Positions 24,448 through 34,129 of a DNA stretch of 47,187 nucleotides are shown here, piece after piece. Both the position numbers and the translations under genes were made by a program. The DNA is taken from NCBI RefSeq assembly GCF_000157915.1, contig NZ_EQ973643.1, positions 600,652 through 647,838 of the forward strand, given 5' to 3'. The notes below the pieces were generated by a model. The model made no database searches. It had not been told where the DNA came from and saw only the letters and a program-made list of their open reading frames with translations. The stretch's first letter is position 1, and every line of letters begins with the position of its first letter. This DNA comes from Phocaeicola coprophilus DSM 18228 = JCM 13818 (GTDB lineage: Bacteria; Bacteroidota; Bacteroidia; Bacteroidales; Bacteroidaceae).

Positions 24448-25596
24448 TTATTTCATCTCATGTACCACTAATAATCTGTTTCCTTCATCCAATGCTTTGA
24501 CCAGGCTGTCCGGAAGTATTTTAAAATCGTAACATTTACCGGCTATCATCTGATCCAGATAACTGATAACCTGATTTTCCTGATCAGACTTATACGGCAT
24601 TATCACATCATACACCGACATATTATCCGCAAATTTCAAAACTTTACGAATTCCATCTGCCGGATTCAGGGTTATAGTATAAGTTCCTTCATTGGTATAG
24701 TCAGTCACTTCCATCAAACAAGTGCCATCAGACAGTTCGACAGGATTATCAAGCAAATGCATGCCTCCCGTAATAAGGCCTTTTTCTTCCGCAGCAATGA
24801 AATTAATCCTGGCGGACTCATGAATCGGTCCATTTTCAAATTTAAGCAAGCGTTTGCCCGTCAGATTACCATCATAGTCCAGACGATATATCGTATCAGC
24901 CGGAGAGCAATAATAAGAGATTCCGTTTTTATTCTTTTGGAAAGCATTGTTTGTAACCCATCCTCCAACGTATCCATCCGGATAATGCAGCATATATTTC
25001 AGAGGAGTCAGCATCGAGTCGGTAACACAAAGCTGATAATTGGTTTCTTTCGAAGGTTCAAGCTTAAATAATATTTTGCCATCTTTCAAAAGGGTAAATC
25101 CTTTACTTTCAAACGGGATCTCCTTGCTGTCAATGAATACTCCCTGATGGTCATACTTGATTAATTTCCGCTGGGATATATCCTGAATATATACATATTC
25201 GGCACTCACGTCTACATTCCAGGGAAGAGCATACTCCCCAGGTCCATTCCCTCTTCTTCCATATGAAGCGAAAGGCTTGCCATCGTGATCAAATGAAACG
25301 ACTCTGCGACTGCTATAAGAATCAACTACAAAATATTTTCCAAAAGCATCTATCAGCTGATTCATGTCTGAAAACATTGTCTGATCATCCTCATGCAAGA
25401 TAACAAAGCGCACCGCAGACATATTACGACTCATGCTTTCAGAATTACCATATTCGCTTGAAATAAAAAGAGTATCATCCACAGGTACTTCACAAGAGTC
25501 ACAGGATTCCTTTGAGGAACCACCTGTACATGCTGTTGCAAGAATTATATTCAGGATAACAAGCAGGGATTGATTACTTTTACCAAAGAAAGACAT
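24448..25596 (-). CDS. Six-bladed beta-propeller lipoprotein
   Basis: A 382-aa lipoprotein with lipobox LATAC (C23). The segment FASYGRRGNGPGEYALPWNV is typical of the six-bladed-propeller (NHL-like) family that is abundant in Bacteroidetes. Repeated short blades follow to the C-terminus. Ligand and role are unknown. It is first in a two-gene transcript with the BF3164-like gene. Its DNA is more AT-rich than that of its neighbours. Confidence 0.82.
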   Translation of the reverse strand: MSFFGKSNQSLLVILNIILATACTGGSSKESCDSCEVPVDDTLFISSEYGNSESMSRNMSAVRFVILHEDDQTMFSDMNQLIDAFGKYFVVDSYSSRRVVSFDHDGKPFASYGRRGNGPGEYALPWNVDVSAEYVYIQDISQRKLIKYDHQGVFIDSKEIPFESKGFTLLKDGKILFKLEPSKETNYQLCVTDSMLTPLKYMLHYPDGYVGGWVTNNAFQKNKNGISYYCSPADTIYRLDYDGNLTGKRLLKFENGPIHESARINFIAAEEKGLITGGMHLLDNPVELSDGTCLMEVTDYTNEGTYTITLNPADGIRKVLKFADNMSVYDVIMPYKSDQENQVISYLDQMIAGKCYDFKILPDSLVKALDEGNRLLVVHEMK

Positions 25597-25683
25597 TCGG
25601 ATAAAACTTTAATTCAGTGATCTAAAATCTTACTCTTTTCATCGGGGTATTCACACAACATACAAACTGCTGTCTGAATATGA

Positions 25684-25691
25684 CAAAGGTA
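25684..25691 (-). promoter_or_regulatory. -7 promoter element of the two propeller lipoproteins
   Basis: The minus strand reads TACCTTTG, about 87 bp before the start at 25596. Confidence 0.5.
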
Positions 25692-26094
25692 TAATTTTTT
25701 CTTTAGAGAAGTAAACTTTACGTCCGGATTTTACCGGGAATTCAAGCAAAATCAAAACGAAAGCTAATCAGACGAATAACTAAAAATAAGACACAAAATA
25801 AAGGAATATGCTAACTTACCCTTTTAAACAGATGCCTGATCCGGCACATGAAACGGATAAAAAAAGAGAGTTTTTCGGAGGAAACCGCATAATTATACCA
25901 AATTGAGCGCTCTTTCGGCCTGCATTGTCCGGCCAATTCCCCGAAACTGACAGCACAAATCAACTGAAACGTGCCGACGTTTCTCCCCATTCGTCTAAGG
26001 AAATCCCCAAAATGCTTCGGCAGATTTCCGATCATCCCGAAAAAAGGGAATTCTGAGTGTTCTTTCATTCCGGAACGAGTCGTCCGGAAATGTT
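25692..26094. other. Intergenic stretch without a supported gene
   Basis: No frame here shows a recognisable product. An 85-codon open frame on the minus strand (25811-26068) has no family signature and no clear promoter. A 6-bp hairpin (TTCCGG/CCGGAA) occurs near 26070-26090. Otherwise I see nothing. Confidence 0.5.
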
Positions 26095-26130
26095 AAAAAA
26101 GGAGTCATTCCCTTGAGAATCACTCCTTCA
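26095..26130 (-). terminator. Intrinsic terminator of the pot operon
   Basis: AAGGAGT (26100-26106) pairs with ACTCCTT (26123-26129), with some inner pairing, and is followed on the minus strand by six T. It lies about 110 bp past the end of potD. Confidence 0.75.
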
Positions 26131-26241
26131 CACGAAAAATAAGTTTCAAAATCCAATCCCTCTGCACAACAGTACGCAAAGAAGCGATTCTCAGAGGTCC
26201 GGATATACAAAATGTCATTTTGATTCTGCCTGACAGGCACT

Positions 26242-27579
26242 TCAGCACCCCGGCTTTCTCCGTTGTCTTCTTCTCCGTTTCCGGTGCAGATTGCGGCGCT
26301 TGTAAGCCATCCAGCGGCGGCGTATCTGCCAGATGCACAACAGGCCGGCCACCACCAGAATCAGGGCAACGATACTTCCGTTCAGGTTATCGCCTTTCAC
26401 CCGCGACCAGATTTCAAGTACATCCACCGTACGGTCGCCAAAATCCCGGATCATGGCACAGCGGGCCACAACGGACCTGTCAGGATACTGCGTGTTGCGT
26501 AACTTCACAGCCCTGGCATCCGGACCGAAAAAGTAGCTGGCGTCCACCGGCTCCGTCAAGGTCGTGTCAATACACGCTTCCATAATTTCGGGAGCAGCAA
26601 TCGAACTGACATAACCGTTTTCTTCCATGTTGCGCAAGGCAATATCCGGACGACACAGGAAGTTGATGAAGTAACTGGCTGCCTTGCGGTTGCGCGCATA
26701 CTTCGGTATTACCCATCCGTCATACCAGATGTTGCTGCCTTCTTCGGGAACGGTATAGGCCAGCTCCACTCCTACCGTACGGGCTTCTTCTATGGCCCAC
26801 TGGGCGTCACCGCTCCAGGTCATGTTCATCCAGGCCTTTCCCTTGGTCATCATTTCCTTTCCGAAATCGGCTTCCCATCCGGCCACGTTCGGCTTCAGAA
26901 GCTTCAGATACTTTTCTACCGAGTCCATGGAGGCCGGCGAGTAATCGTTCATCAGTTCGGGCACCGTTACCCGTCCTTCCGCCAGATCCCGGCGACGGGC
27001 ATAAAGCAATGCCATTCCGTAGGCATCCCGGTAAGCATCTTTCATCAGAATCTTTCCGGCAAAGCGCTTATCCCACAAGCATCCCCAGGACTTCAGATCC
27101 GATTCGCTGACGTAAGCCCGGTTATACAACAGGCCGGCCGTTCCCCACATGTAACACACGGCATAACGGCTGGCAGGATTGTCGGGAGTACCCAGTTTGT
27201 CGATCTGTTCCCGGATATAGGGCGCCACTCCGTTCATGTAATTGGGAGAATGGGCAAAAACCGTATCAATGGGCAGCAGCAGGTCTTTGCGGAGCATACG
27301 CTCGATGATGTATTCCGAAGGACAGACCACATCGAAATCCTCATGCCCCTTTTCGATTTTGGTCAGCATGATTTCATTGATGTCAAAGGTCTGATAAACG
27401 ATCCGGATCTCTTCTCCCGTCTGTTCTTTGTAGTACTGCTGGAAATCTTCCAGAACACCTTCGCCGATATAGTCGGCCCAGTTATATACTTTCAGCACAT
27501 GCTCGCGCGAGTCTTCCTCGTTATAACAGCCGGTCAGCAGACCAGCCAGCAGTGCCAGATACAATACATATTTTCTCAT
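26242..27579 (-). CDS. potD: Spermidine/putrescine-binding lipoprotein with C-terminal membrane helix
   Basis: This is the solute receptor of the polyamine ABC importer. The 445-aa protein has lipobox LTGC (C18), then the PotD-like fold (LKVYNWADYIGEGVLEDF, about 29-46). PSEYIIERM and MTWSGDAQWAIEEA further mark the family. Unlike ordinary PotD (about 350 aa), it ends with a hydrophobic helix (about 402-419, SIVALILVVAGLLCIW). A tail of about 25 residues, nearly half Arg/Lys, follows. It would thus be held by lipid at one end and a helix at the other. It overlaps potC by 4 bp. Confidence 0.93.
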   Translation of the reverse strand: MRKYVLYLALLAGLLTGCYNEEDSREHVLKVYNWADYIGEGVLEDFQQYYKEQTGEEIRIVYQTFDINEIMLTKIEKGHEDFDVVCPSEYIIERMLRKDLLLPIDTVFAHSPNYMNGVAPYIREQIDKLGTPDNPASRYAVCYMWGTAGLLYNRAYVSESDLKSWGCLWDKRFAGKILMKDAYRDAYGMALLYARRRDLAEGRVTVPELMNDYSPASMDSVEKYLKLLKPNVAGWEADFGKEMMTKGKAWMNMTWSGDAQWAIEEARTVGVELAYTVPEEGSNIWYDGWVIPKYARNRKAASYFINFLCRPDIALRNMEENGYVSSIAAPEIMEACIDTTLTEPVDASYFFGPDARAVKLRNTQYPDRSVVARCAMIRDFGDRTVDVLEIWSRVKGDNLNGSIVALILVVAGLLCIWQIRRRWMAYKRRNLHRKRRRRQRRKPGC

Positions 27580-28370
27580 ATTCCTTTCTTCTCTTTGCCC
27601 GCTCTGCGGTTAATGATGATCAGCAACGCCAGGATGACGATAAAGATGACAGCCGACAAGGGACGCAGTTCGGGCGTCAGTCCTCCCTTGCGCGCATCGG
27701 CATAAATGTAGGTAGACAAGGTTTCAAGCCCCTGATTACCGATGGTGAACACCGTCACCGCAAAGTCGTCGATTGAAATGGTCAGGGCCAGCAGGAAGCC
27801 GCTGAGCATTCCCGGACGGATCTCCGGCAGGATAACCTTGCGGAGAGCCTGCATCGGAGTGGCTCCCAGATCGAGAGCCGCTTCATACAGATTCGGGTTC
27901 ATCTGCTTCAGACGCGGCAGGACACTCAGCACCACATAAGGCGTGCAGAAGGTGATGTGGGCGAGCACGACGGTCGTAAATCCCTGCGTAATGCCCAGCG
28001 ACACGAAAAGAAGGAAGAGCGAGATACCGGTAATGATGTCTCCGTTCAGAATCGGAATGGAGTTCACAAAACCGACGGCCTTCCGGCTCCGTGCCTTCAG
28101 GTTATAGATTCCTATCGCCGCTATGCTTCCCAGCAAAGTGGATGCCGTGGCAGCTATCAGGGCGATGAGCACCGTATTGACAAACGCATTCATCAGAGAA
28201 TGATGGGCTCCCGTGTTGAGCAACGATTTATAGAGGTCAAGCGAAAAGCCCGTCCAGTTGCCCAGCACCTTGGCATCCGTAAACGAATAGATGACAATGA
28301 TCGCAATGGGTGCATACAGCATCAGCAACAGAACCCAGAGATAGGTCTGCATGATGATCTTCTTTACCAT
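27576..28370 (-). CDS. potC: Spermidine/putrescine ABC permease PotC
   Basis: A 264-aa inner-membrane permease with about six helices. The ATPase-coupling loop is EAALDLGATPMQALRKVILP (about 165-190). It pairs with PotB to form the membrane channel. It overlaps potB by 7 bp and potD by 4 bp, showing tight translational coupling in the operon potA-potB-potC-potD. Confidence 0.95.
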   Translation of the reverse strand: MVKKIIMQTYLWVLLLMLYAPIAIIVIYSFTDAKVLGNWTGFSLDLYKSLLNTGAHHSLMNAFVNTVLIALIAATASTLLGSIAAIGIYNLKARSRKAVGFVNSIPILNGDIITGISLFLLFVSLGITQGFTTVVLAHITFCTPYVVLSVLPRLKQMNPNLYEAALDLGATPMQALRKVILPEIRPGMLSGFLLALTISIDDFAVTVFTIGNQGLETLSTYIYADARKGGLTPELRPLSAVIFIVILALLIIINRRAGKEKKGI

Positions 28371-29164
28371 ACGTTTCCTCCTCCTTTCTCCGAATCGTCG
28401 GAATTTTCAGTGCTGAACAGCGAAGTGACGGCAATCAGGAACAGCATGATCAGCGACAGGGCCGCACCGTAGTTCCACAGACTGTTGTTGATGTTTTCCT
28501 GAATGGTCGTACCAAAGAGCTTGATGTTGTTCATCGTAAGCAGCTCCGCAATGGCAAAGGTGGAGATGGTCGGCATGAAAACCATCATGATGCCGCTCAC
28601 CACTCCCGGCATGGAAAGCGGAAAAACCACCTTCCAGAATACCTGGGAAGAGCCGGCTCCCAGATCCTGGGCTGCCTCAATGTAACTGCGGTCCATCTTC
28701 TGCAACGTATTGTAGATGGGGTAAATCATAAACGGAAGGTAATTGTAGATCATTCCGAAGATCAGTGCTCCTTCGCCCAGCGGCAGGCGGAGGAAATCAA
28801 ACAGAGCCACGGTAGCCAGCGTACGGATCAGGATGTTTACCCACATGGGAAGGATAAACAGCAGGATCAGCGTCCGCGAATAGCTCATTTTGCTCTGGCT
28901 GAGTATCCAGGCTGCCGGATAACCCAGCAGGATACAGCCGATGGTTGTCAGGATGGCGATACCGATGGAATAGACAAACGTGTTGACAGCCTCGGGATGG
29001 GCAAAGAACTTCCGGAAGTTCTCCAGAGTCAGATGGCCGGCATCGTCGGTAAAGGCATAAACCAGGATCAGAATCAGCGGAATGATGACAAACACCGCTG
29101 AAAAGATCAGATAAGGCAAAGTCCAGCTCTTGCGTGAAGAGAAAAAGATTCGCAAATTGTTCAT
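28364..29164 (-). CDS. potB: Spermidine/putrescine ABC permease PotB
   Basis: The 266-aa permease has six membrane segments and the EAA loop IEAAQDLGAGSSQVFWKVVF. It is the second channel subunit of the polyamine importer. It starts 26 bp after potA and overlaps potC. The start MNNLRIFFSSRKSWTLPYL gives a normal cytoplasmic N-terminus. Confidence 0.95.
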   Translation of the reverse strand: MNNLRIFFSSRKSWTLPYLIFSAVFVIIPLILILVYAFTDDAGHLTLENFRKFFAHPEAVNTFVYSIGIAILTTIGCILLGYPAAWILSQSKMSYSRTLILLFILPMWVNILIRTLATVALFDFLRLPLGEGALIFGMIYNYLPFMIYPIYNTLQKMDRSYIEAAQDLGAGSSQVFWKVVFPLSMPGVVSGIMMVFMPTISTFAIAELLTMNNIKLFGTTIQENINNSLWNYGAALSLIMLFLIAVTSLFSTENSDDSEKGGGNVW

Positions 29165-29190
29165 TTTCCTGTTTCAGTCCGTTTATAGAG

Positions 29191-30573
29191 TTATAGAATC
29201 ACACGGATGGCGTCTGCCGGAATGCTGATACCCACCCGGTCACCATCGTCCCACACATCGTTGGTATCGACGAACACATCTTCTTCCCAGTCGGAAAGAA
29301 CCGTCAGATGATAATGGTCACCCTTGTAGAGGATGAACTTCACTTCACCGGTGAGCATGCCGTCTTCTTCATTGTCCAGCAGGACTACCCGGTCGAAACC
29401 GACCGCCACCTGTGCCTTCGTTCCCTCTGCGGGACAGTTTTTCAGGGGCAGACATTCAAAGCGGCATCCCAGGAATTCCACATGGGTTTCGTCCACAATG
29501 GTTGCTTCAAACGTGTTTTCCGTACGTTCCTTCTTCATGATATGAATGTCGAAAGGCTTCACCAGCAGGCCTACTTCATCTCCCACCGGGAAGCAATGAT
29601 AGTCCTGCACCACCAGTTCGTAGTTCCCGCAAAGTACGGTCATTTCGTAGTGTACGCCCTTGAAAATGCACGACTGTACTACGCCGCGCAGCTGGGCTGC
29701 ATCCGACACCGGGAAGATATACAAGTCTTCCGGACGGACCACTACATCCACAGGCTTGTTCTCTCCAAAGCCTTTGTCCACACATTCGAAATCGTGTCCG
29801 CAGAAGTTCACCAGTCCGTCCCGGATCATGGTTCCGTTCAGGATGTTGCTTTCGCCGATAAAATCGGCTACAAACGAATTGACCGGTTCGTTGTAGATGT
29901 CAGTCGGCGTGCCGATCTGCTGGATCTTTCCTTCGCTCATCACCACAATGCGGTCGCTCAGTGTAAGGGCCTCTTCCTGATCGTGAGTGACATACACGAA
30001 GGTAATGCCCAGCGACTTGTGCATTTCCTTCAGTTCCATCTGCATGTCCTTGCGCATCTTCAGGTCGAGAGCAGCCAGCGGCTCGTCGAGCAGCAGCACT
30101 TCCGGTTCGTTGACAATGGCACGGGCTATCGCTACACGCTGTTGCTGACCGCCCGACAGGGAATTGACGTCACGGTATTCGTAGTCGGTCATGCCCACCA
30201 TCTTCAGGGCAGCCTTGACCTTACGTTCCATTTCGGGCTTGGGCATTTTTTTCAGCTTCAGTCCGAAAGCGATATTGTCAAAGACATTCAGATGAGGGAA
30301 AAGTGCATATTTCTGAAACACCGTATTGACCGGACGCTTATGGGGAGGAGTCTGCGTCACTTCCTTTCCGGCAATACAGAGACTGCCTTCCGAAGCGGTC
30401 TGAAAGCCTGCAATCAGACGCAGCAAAGTGGTCTTTCCGCATCCGGAAGGACCCAGTATGGTAACAAACTCTCCTTTATTGACTGTGAGGTTGATATGGT
30501 CAAGAGCTGTTTTTTCTCCAAAAAACTTCGAAACGTTTTTAATCTCAATAATCGGTCTGTTTTCGCTTTGCAT
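29191..30573 (-). CDS. potA: Spermidine/putrescine ABC transporter ATPase
   Basis: The start at 30573 ([19 protein letters not shown]) gives 460 aa. Walker A is GPSGCGKT (41-48), the signature is [14 protein letters not shown], and Walker B is [12 protein letters not shown]. The C-terminal part holds TOBE-like regulatory domains and is longer than in E. coli PotA (378 aa), as if the domain were duplicated. An upstream reading to 30609 lies over the promoter element and is rejected. It is the first gene of the pot operon. Confidence 0.95.
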   Translation of the reverse strand: MQSENRPIIEIKNVSKFFGEKTALDHINLTVNKGEFVTILGPSGCGKTTLLRLIAGFQTASEGSLCIAGKEVTQTPPHKRPVNTVFQKYALFPHLNVFDNIAFGLKLKKMPKPEMERKVKAALKMVGMTDYEYRDVNSLSGGQQQRVAIARAIVNEPEVLLLDEPLAALDLKMRKDMQMELKEMHKSLGITFVYVTHDQEEALTLSDRIVVMSEGKIQQIGTPTDIYNEPVNSFVADFIGESNILNGTMIRDGLVNFCGHDFECVDKGFGENKPVDVVVRPEDLYIFPVSDAAQLRGVVQSCIFKGVHYEMTVLCGNYELVVQDYHCFPVGDEVGLLVKPFDIHIMKKERTENTFEATIVDETHVEFLGCRFECLPLKNCPAEGTKAQVAVGFDRVVLLDNEEDGMLTGEVKFILYKGDHYHLTVLSDWEEDVFVDTNDVWDDGDRVGISIPADAIRVIL

Positions 30574-30598
30574 ATTTTCATTGAACAAAATTCGTGTG

Positions 30599-30606
30599 CA
30601 AAGGTA
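30599..30606 (-). promoter_or_regulatory. pot operon -7 promoter element
   Basis: The minus strand reads TACCTTTG, 25 bp before the potA start at 30573. Confidence 0.6.
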
Positions 30607-30739
30607 CATATATATTCAATGTCATCCTGCATTTCCTCCGTTTTTTCTCGTTCCTTTTCGTAAAAAGGAGAATTTCATCGGATATTTATGCAGGAAATAA
30701 ATGCAAAGTTATTACATTCCTGCAAAAATCCGATGTATT

Positions 30740-31885
30740 TCAGGCCACCAGCCTGCGGGTCAGGCGGCTGGCAAAGAACAGACGTACCAGCAGTCCGCTC
30801 ACCAGGAAGGCGGTCACGGCCATACACACGATGCGTACAACGGAAGGAGTTCCTTCCGGCAGCAGGGCGGCAAAGAGGTCATATCCCATCTGTACAAAAA
30901 CGAAATGGCAAAGATAAATGCCGAACGTCATCGAAGCCAGGCGTGACAGGAAAGGAGAAGTCCGGGGATTCCATTTCTGTACAATCACAAACACCGGGAA
31001 GGTCATCATAAAGACATTGATACCTCCAAACAGCCATACAATCTCCAGATAGGCATAATTGCCGGGGAAATATTCCTGCATCACGAGATAGCCGCCGAAG
31101 GTAACGGCATAGCCCGCCAGAAACATCGGGATGCCTGTCCACAGCGTCTTCTTCCAGCTCCATGCGAGCGGATAAGTTTTCAGATAATAGGCCAGCACCA
31201 GATAACCGATGAATCCGGACACGTAATAGAAGGTGCCGAAAGCATTCCAGTCACATCCGCCCAGAATATCCATGTTACCCCAGTTTCCGATGTATCCCAG
31301 CGCAGGGGCCAGCATCTTCAGATAAGGCAGGAAGAGAGAAATGCCCCATACTTTCAGGAAAAGAAGAATATCCTTGCGGGAAGCTTTCTCCAGCCAGGCA
31401 CCGAAGACGGGAATCACCAGATACAGACCGGCCAGCATGTAGAGATACCAGAGGGGGGTCGTATCATAGTTGAAGTTGAAGATACAGGTATAGATCTTGG
31501 TCAGTGTCATGCCGGGCGTAAAAGTCTGCATGTCGACCGTAGGGTTATCAGTCGTTACGACATAGTTCAGATGAAAGAAGAACAGCAGCGGAAGGGCCAC
31601 CGACCAGAAAAGCAGGGGGACGACAATGCGGCCGATACGCTTGCGGTAAAAGTCTCCCATTCCTGCCGGACGGACCGGGAAAAGGAGTACACCGGTCATC
31701 ATGACAAACAACGGTACGCAGCAGCGCACGGCACTTCCCAGCGCACATCCCTGCAGGAAAGCAGAGCGGTCGGAATCAAAACGCGCAACGAAGGGATCAC
31801 AACAATGGGCGAACACAACCAGAAAACAGGCCATGATGCGCAGCACGTCCACCCATCCGACAGTATGCTTGGATTCTATTCCCAT
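30740..31885 (-). CDS. Membrane acyltransferase (acyltransferase-3 family)
   Basis: The 381-aa protein has about ten membrane helices. The family's N-terminal motif includes R16 and H27 (WVDVLRIMACFLVVFAHC). Such enzymes O-acetylate or succinylate sugars and other surface molecules; the acceptor is unknown here. It overlaps the end of meaB by 10 bp and is the last gene of the DUF1573-meaB-acyltransferase transcript. That link looks like operon packing rather than a shared pathway. Confidence 0.9.
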   Translation of the reverse strand: MGIESKHTVGWVDVLRIMACFLVVFAHCCDPFVARFDSDRSAFLQGCALGSAVRCCVPLFVMMTGVLLFPVRPAGMGDFYRKRIGRIVVPLLFWSVALPLLFFFHLNYVVTTDNPTVDMQTFTPGMTLTKIYTCIFNFNYDTTPLWYLYMLAGLYLVIPVFGAWLEKASRKDILLFLKVWGISLFLPYLKMLAPALGYIGNWGNMDILGGCDWNAFGTFYYVSGFIGYLVLAYYLKTYPLAWSWKKTLWTGIPMFLAGYAVTFGGYLVMQEYFPGNYAYLEIVWLFGGINVFMMTFPVFVIVQKWNPRTSPFLSRLASMTFGIYLCHFVFVQMGYDLFAALLPEGTPSVVRIVCMAVTAFLVSGLLVRLFFASRLTRRLVA

Positions 31886-32985
31886 GACGGCAAATGTTTA
31901 AAATATGTATCCAACAGTTTGCGGGCTGCCGTGAAGGAGGTTGTCCGTCCTTCCAGCACCTCCCGTTCTTTCTCCAACAGCATGGAAGCTATGTCGGGAT
32001 TGTTATAGAAACTGTTGCGGAGATGTTCATTGATGGTTTCATACATCCAGTATTTGGACTGTTCGTTCCGGCGGTGTTCGAAATAGCCGTTGGCCTTGAC
32101 GAAATCAATATAGCGGAACACCATGTCCCAGATTTCTTCAATTCCGATTCCGTAGAAGCCGGAATAAGTAAGTACCTGCGGAGTCCATCCCGATTCCGGA
32201 GCCGGAAACAGATGAAGAGCGTTGCGGAAATGAGCTGCGGCCAGCTTGGCTTTCTCGATATTATTTCCGTCAGCCTTGTTGATGATGATGCCGTCGGCCA
32301 TTTCCATAATGCCGCGCTTGATGCCTTGCAGTTCGTCACCCGTACCTGCAAGCTGGATCAGCAGGAAGAAATCGACCATGGAATGTACGGCCGTTTCACT
32401 CTGTCCCACACCGACTGTCTCAACAAAGATCTTGTCGAAACCGGCTGCTTCACACAGGATGATGGTCTCACGGGTCTTACGTGCTACCCCACCCAACGAT
32501 CCGGCTGAAGGACTGGGACGGATAAATGACTTCGGATGAACGGAAAGCTTCTCCATACGGGTCTTGTCGCCGAGGATACTTCCCTTGGAACGTTCGCTGC
32601 TCGGGTCTATGGCCAGCACCGCCAGCTTACCTCCTTTCTTTTCGAGTACATGCAGGCCAAAGACGTCGATGGACGTACTCTTTCCTGCACCCGGCACACC
32701 ACTGATTCCGATTCGAACCGAATTGCCGGAATAAGGCAAGCATTTCTCAATCACTTCCTGAGCTATGGTCTGGTGTTCGGGTTTCACACTCTCCACCAGC
32801 GTCACAGCCTGACTAAGCACGGTGACATCGCCCTTGACAATGCCTTCCACATATTCGCCCACCGAAAACTGGCGGCGTTTGGGTTTCTTTCGTAGTTTCA
32901 GATAAGGATTAACAATTGAGGGCTGTTCGATACCCTTGTTTACAGTTAACCCCTTGTAAGCATCACTATTTTCGGGGTGTTCCAT
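31876..32985 (-). CDS. meaB: Methylmalonyl-CoA mutase-associated GTPase MeaB (ArgK family)
   Basis: This G-protein chaperone loads and protects the B12 cofactor of methylmalonyl-CoA mutase. The 369-aa protein has Walker A GVPGAGKST (96-104), LAIDPSSERSKGSILGDKTRM, FVETVGVGQSE and the GTP-specific INKADG. The mutase genes are not in this window. It starts 3 bp after the DUF1573 gene. The first 45 residues are a Lys/Arg-rich extension common in Bacteroidetes members. Confidence 0.95.
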   Translation of the reverse strand: MEHPENSDAYKGLTVNKGIEQPSIVNPYLKLRKKPKRRQFSVGEYVEGIVKGDVTVLSQAVTLVESVKPEHQTIAQEVIEKCLPYSGNSVRIGISGVPGAGKSTSIDVFGLHVLEKKGGKLAVLAIDPSSERSKGSILGDKTRMEKLSVHPKSFIRPSPSAGSLGGVARKTRETIILCEAAGFDKIFVETVGVGQSETAVHSMVDFFLLIQLAGTGDELQGIKRGIMEMADGIIINKADGNNIEKAKLAAAHFRNALHLFPAPESGWTPQVLTYSGFYGIGIEEIWDMVFRYIDFVKANGYFEHRRNEQSKYWMYETINEHLRNSFYNNPDIASMLLEKEREVLEGRTTSFTAARKLLDTYFKHLPSWE

Positions 32986-32988
32986 AAT

Positions 32989-34065
32989 TTATTCTTTTAC
33001 GGTTGCTTTTACTCGGATGGTTACTTTCGGATGTTTCGGATCGTTGGTCAGCATCAGCACACGAGGCGTTCCCTTGACACGCGGCAGGTTTTCTGCCAGC
33101 ACGGTAATCTTCATCTTGGTTGACTCACCGGGTTTGAGGACACGTTTCTTCAAGCGTACGGCCAGTGCGATGTTCAACACCTGCATATCCTGAATCGTCA
33201 GATCAGACTTACCCGTATTGGTAATGATGATGTTCTGCGATTTCTTCTGTTTCGGGTTCAACGGCGGGAATTCCAGACTCGTTGCTGACAGGGTCAGTAC
33301 GGGCGGATTATTCTTCACCCATTCAGATTCATGCGAGAAATCGGGCAGCAAGGCTACTGATACCGGGATCTCATTCTCGCTTCCTACCTTGTCACCCGGA
33401 AAGCGGGCCAGGTAGACGGAAGTACGCGTAATGCCGAGTTTCGGCAGTTTCTCCGAATCCAGTGTCACTTCAATGCGTCCGTTCTTTCCGCGTCCCAGCA
33501 CTTCGGGAACAGCTTTCGCCGTCAGATACGGAGGAAGGTGCATCAGCACAGGCGAGTAGGCCTTGTTGGATGTATTGGCTACCAGAATTTCAAATACCGG
33601 ATTGTCTCCCTTATTGACATCATCAAACTCGATTTCTTCCTTGTCCAGCCGGATAGAGCCAAACGCATAAGGATGGGTAAAGGTATAGTTCTTGGGATCG
33701 GCAGTTACTTCACCGTTGAATCCAAGGTAAATGGGAGTGGAAGAGGCATTGCAATACACGCCGACTTCCTTGTAGAACCGGCCGATGGCCTCAGCGTCGA
33801 AGATGGCAGTCACTTCGCCCTTACCGCTGGCGGGAATCGGATCTTCGGTCCATTTCGCTTCCGTACAACCGCACGAAGTGGTGACATTCGAAATGACCAG
33901 CGGCTTGTCGCCGTCGTTCGTAAAATGATAGGTTACGGTAACCGGGTTACGCCAGAGGACGTAACCCAGTTCCTGTGTTTCTTTCTCGAATTTTATCTTA
34001 GGCTGTGCCTGAAGTACCGACGACACGGCAATCAATATTCCTGCAAGAAGTAATATGCGCTTCAT
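32989..34065 (-). CDS. DUF1573-domain exported protein
   Basis: A 358-aa protein with a signal peptide (about 1-20, ending LQAQ). Immunoglobulin-like beta domains of the DUF1573 type follow; the first carries the family motif TTSCGCTEAKW (about 62-72). A second similar domain occupies about 240-355. Its role is unknown; members are exported and plentiful in Bacteroidetes. It is the first gene of a three-gene operon with meaB. Confidence 0.9.
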   Translation of the reverse strand: MKRILLLAGILIAVSSVLQAQPKIKFEKETQELGYVLWRNPVTVTYHFTNDGDKPLVISNVTTSCGCTEAKWTEDPIPASGKGEVTAIFDAEAIGRFYKEVGVYCNASSTPIYLGFNGEVTADPKNYTFTHPYAFGSIRLDKEEIEFDDVNKGDNPVFEILVANTSNKAYSPVLMHLPPYLTAKAVPEVLGRGKNGRIEVTLDSEKLPKLGITRTSVYLARFPGDKVGSENEIPVSVALLPDFSHESEWVKNNPPVLTLSATSLEFPPLNPKQKKSQNIIITNTGKSDLTIQDMQVLNIALAVRLKKRVLKPGESTKMKITVLAENLPRVKGTPRVLMLTNDPKHPKVTIRVKATVKE

Positions 34066-34090
34066 CTATTTTTATCTGTTTTTACGGAAA

Positions 34091-34098
34091 CAAAGATA
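34091..34098 (-). promoter_or_regulatory. -7 promoter element of the DUF1573-meaB operon
   Basis: The minus strand reads TATCTTTG, 25 bp before the start at 34065. Confidence 0.6.
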
Positions 34099-34129
34099 GA
34101 GAGAATATTTCAGTAACGCAACTTTTACC

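Noticed and set aside
25811..26068. 85-codon frame on the minus strand
   Set aside because: No recognisable domain and no promoter; length is within chance for this base composition.
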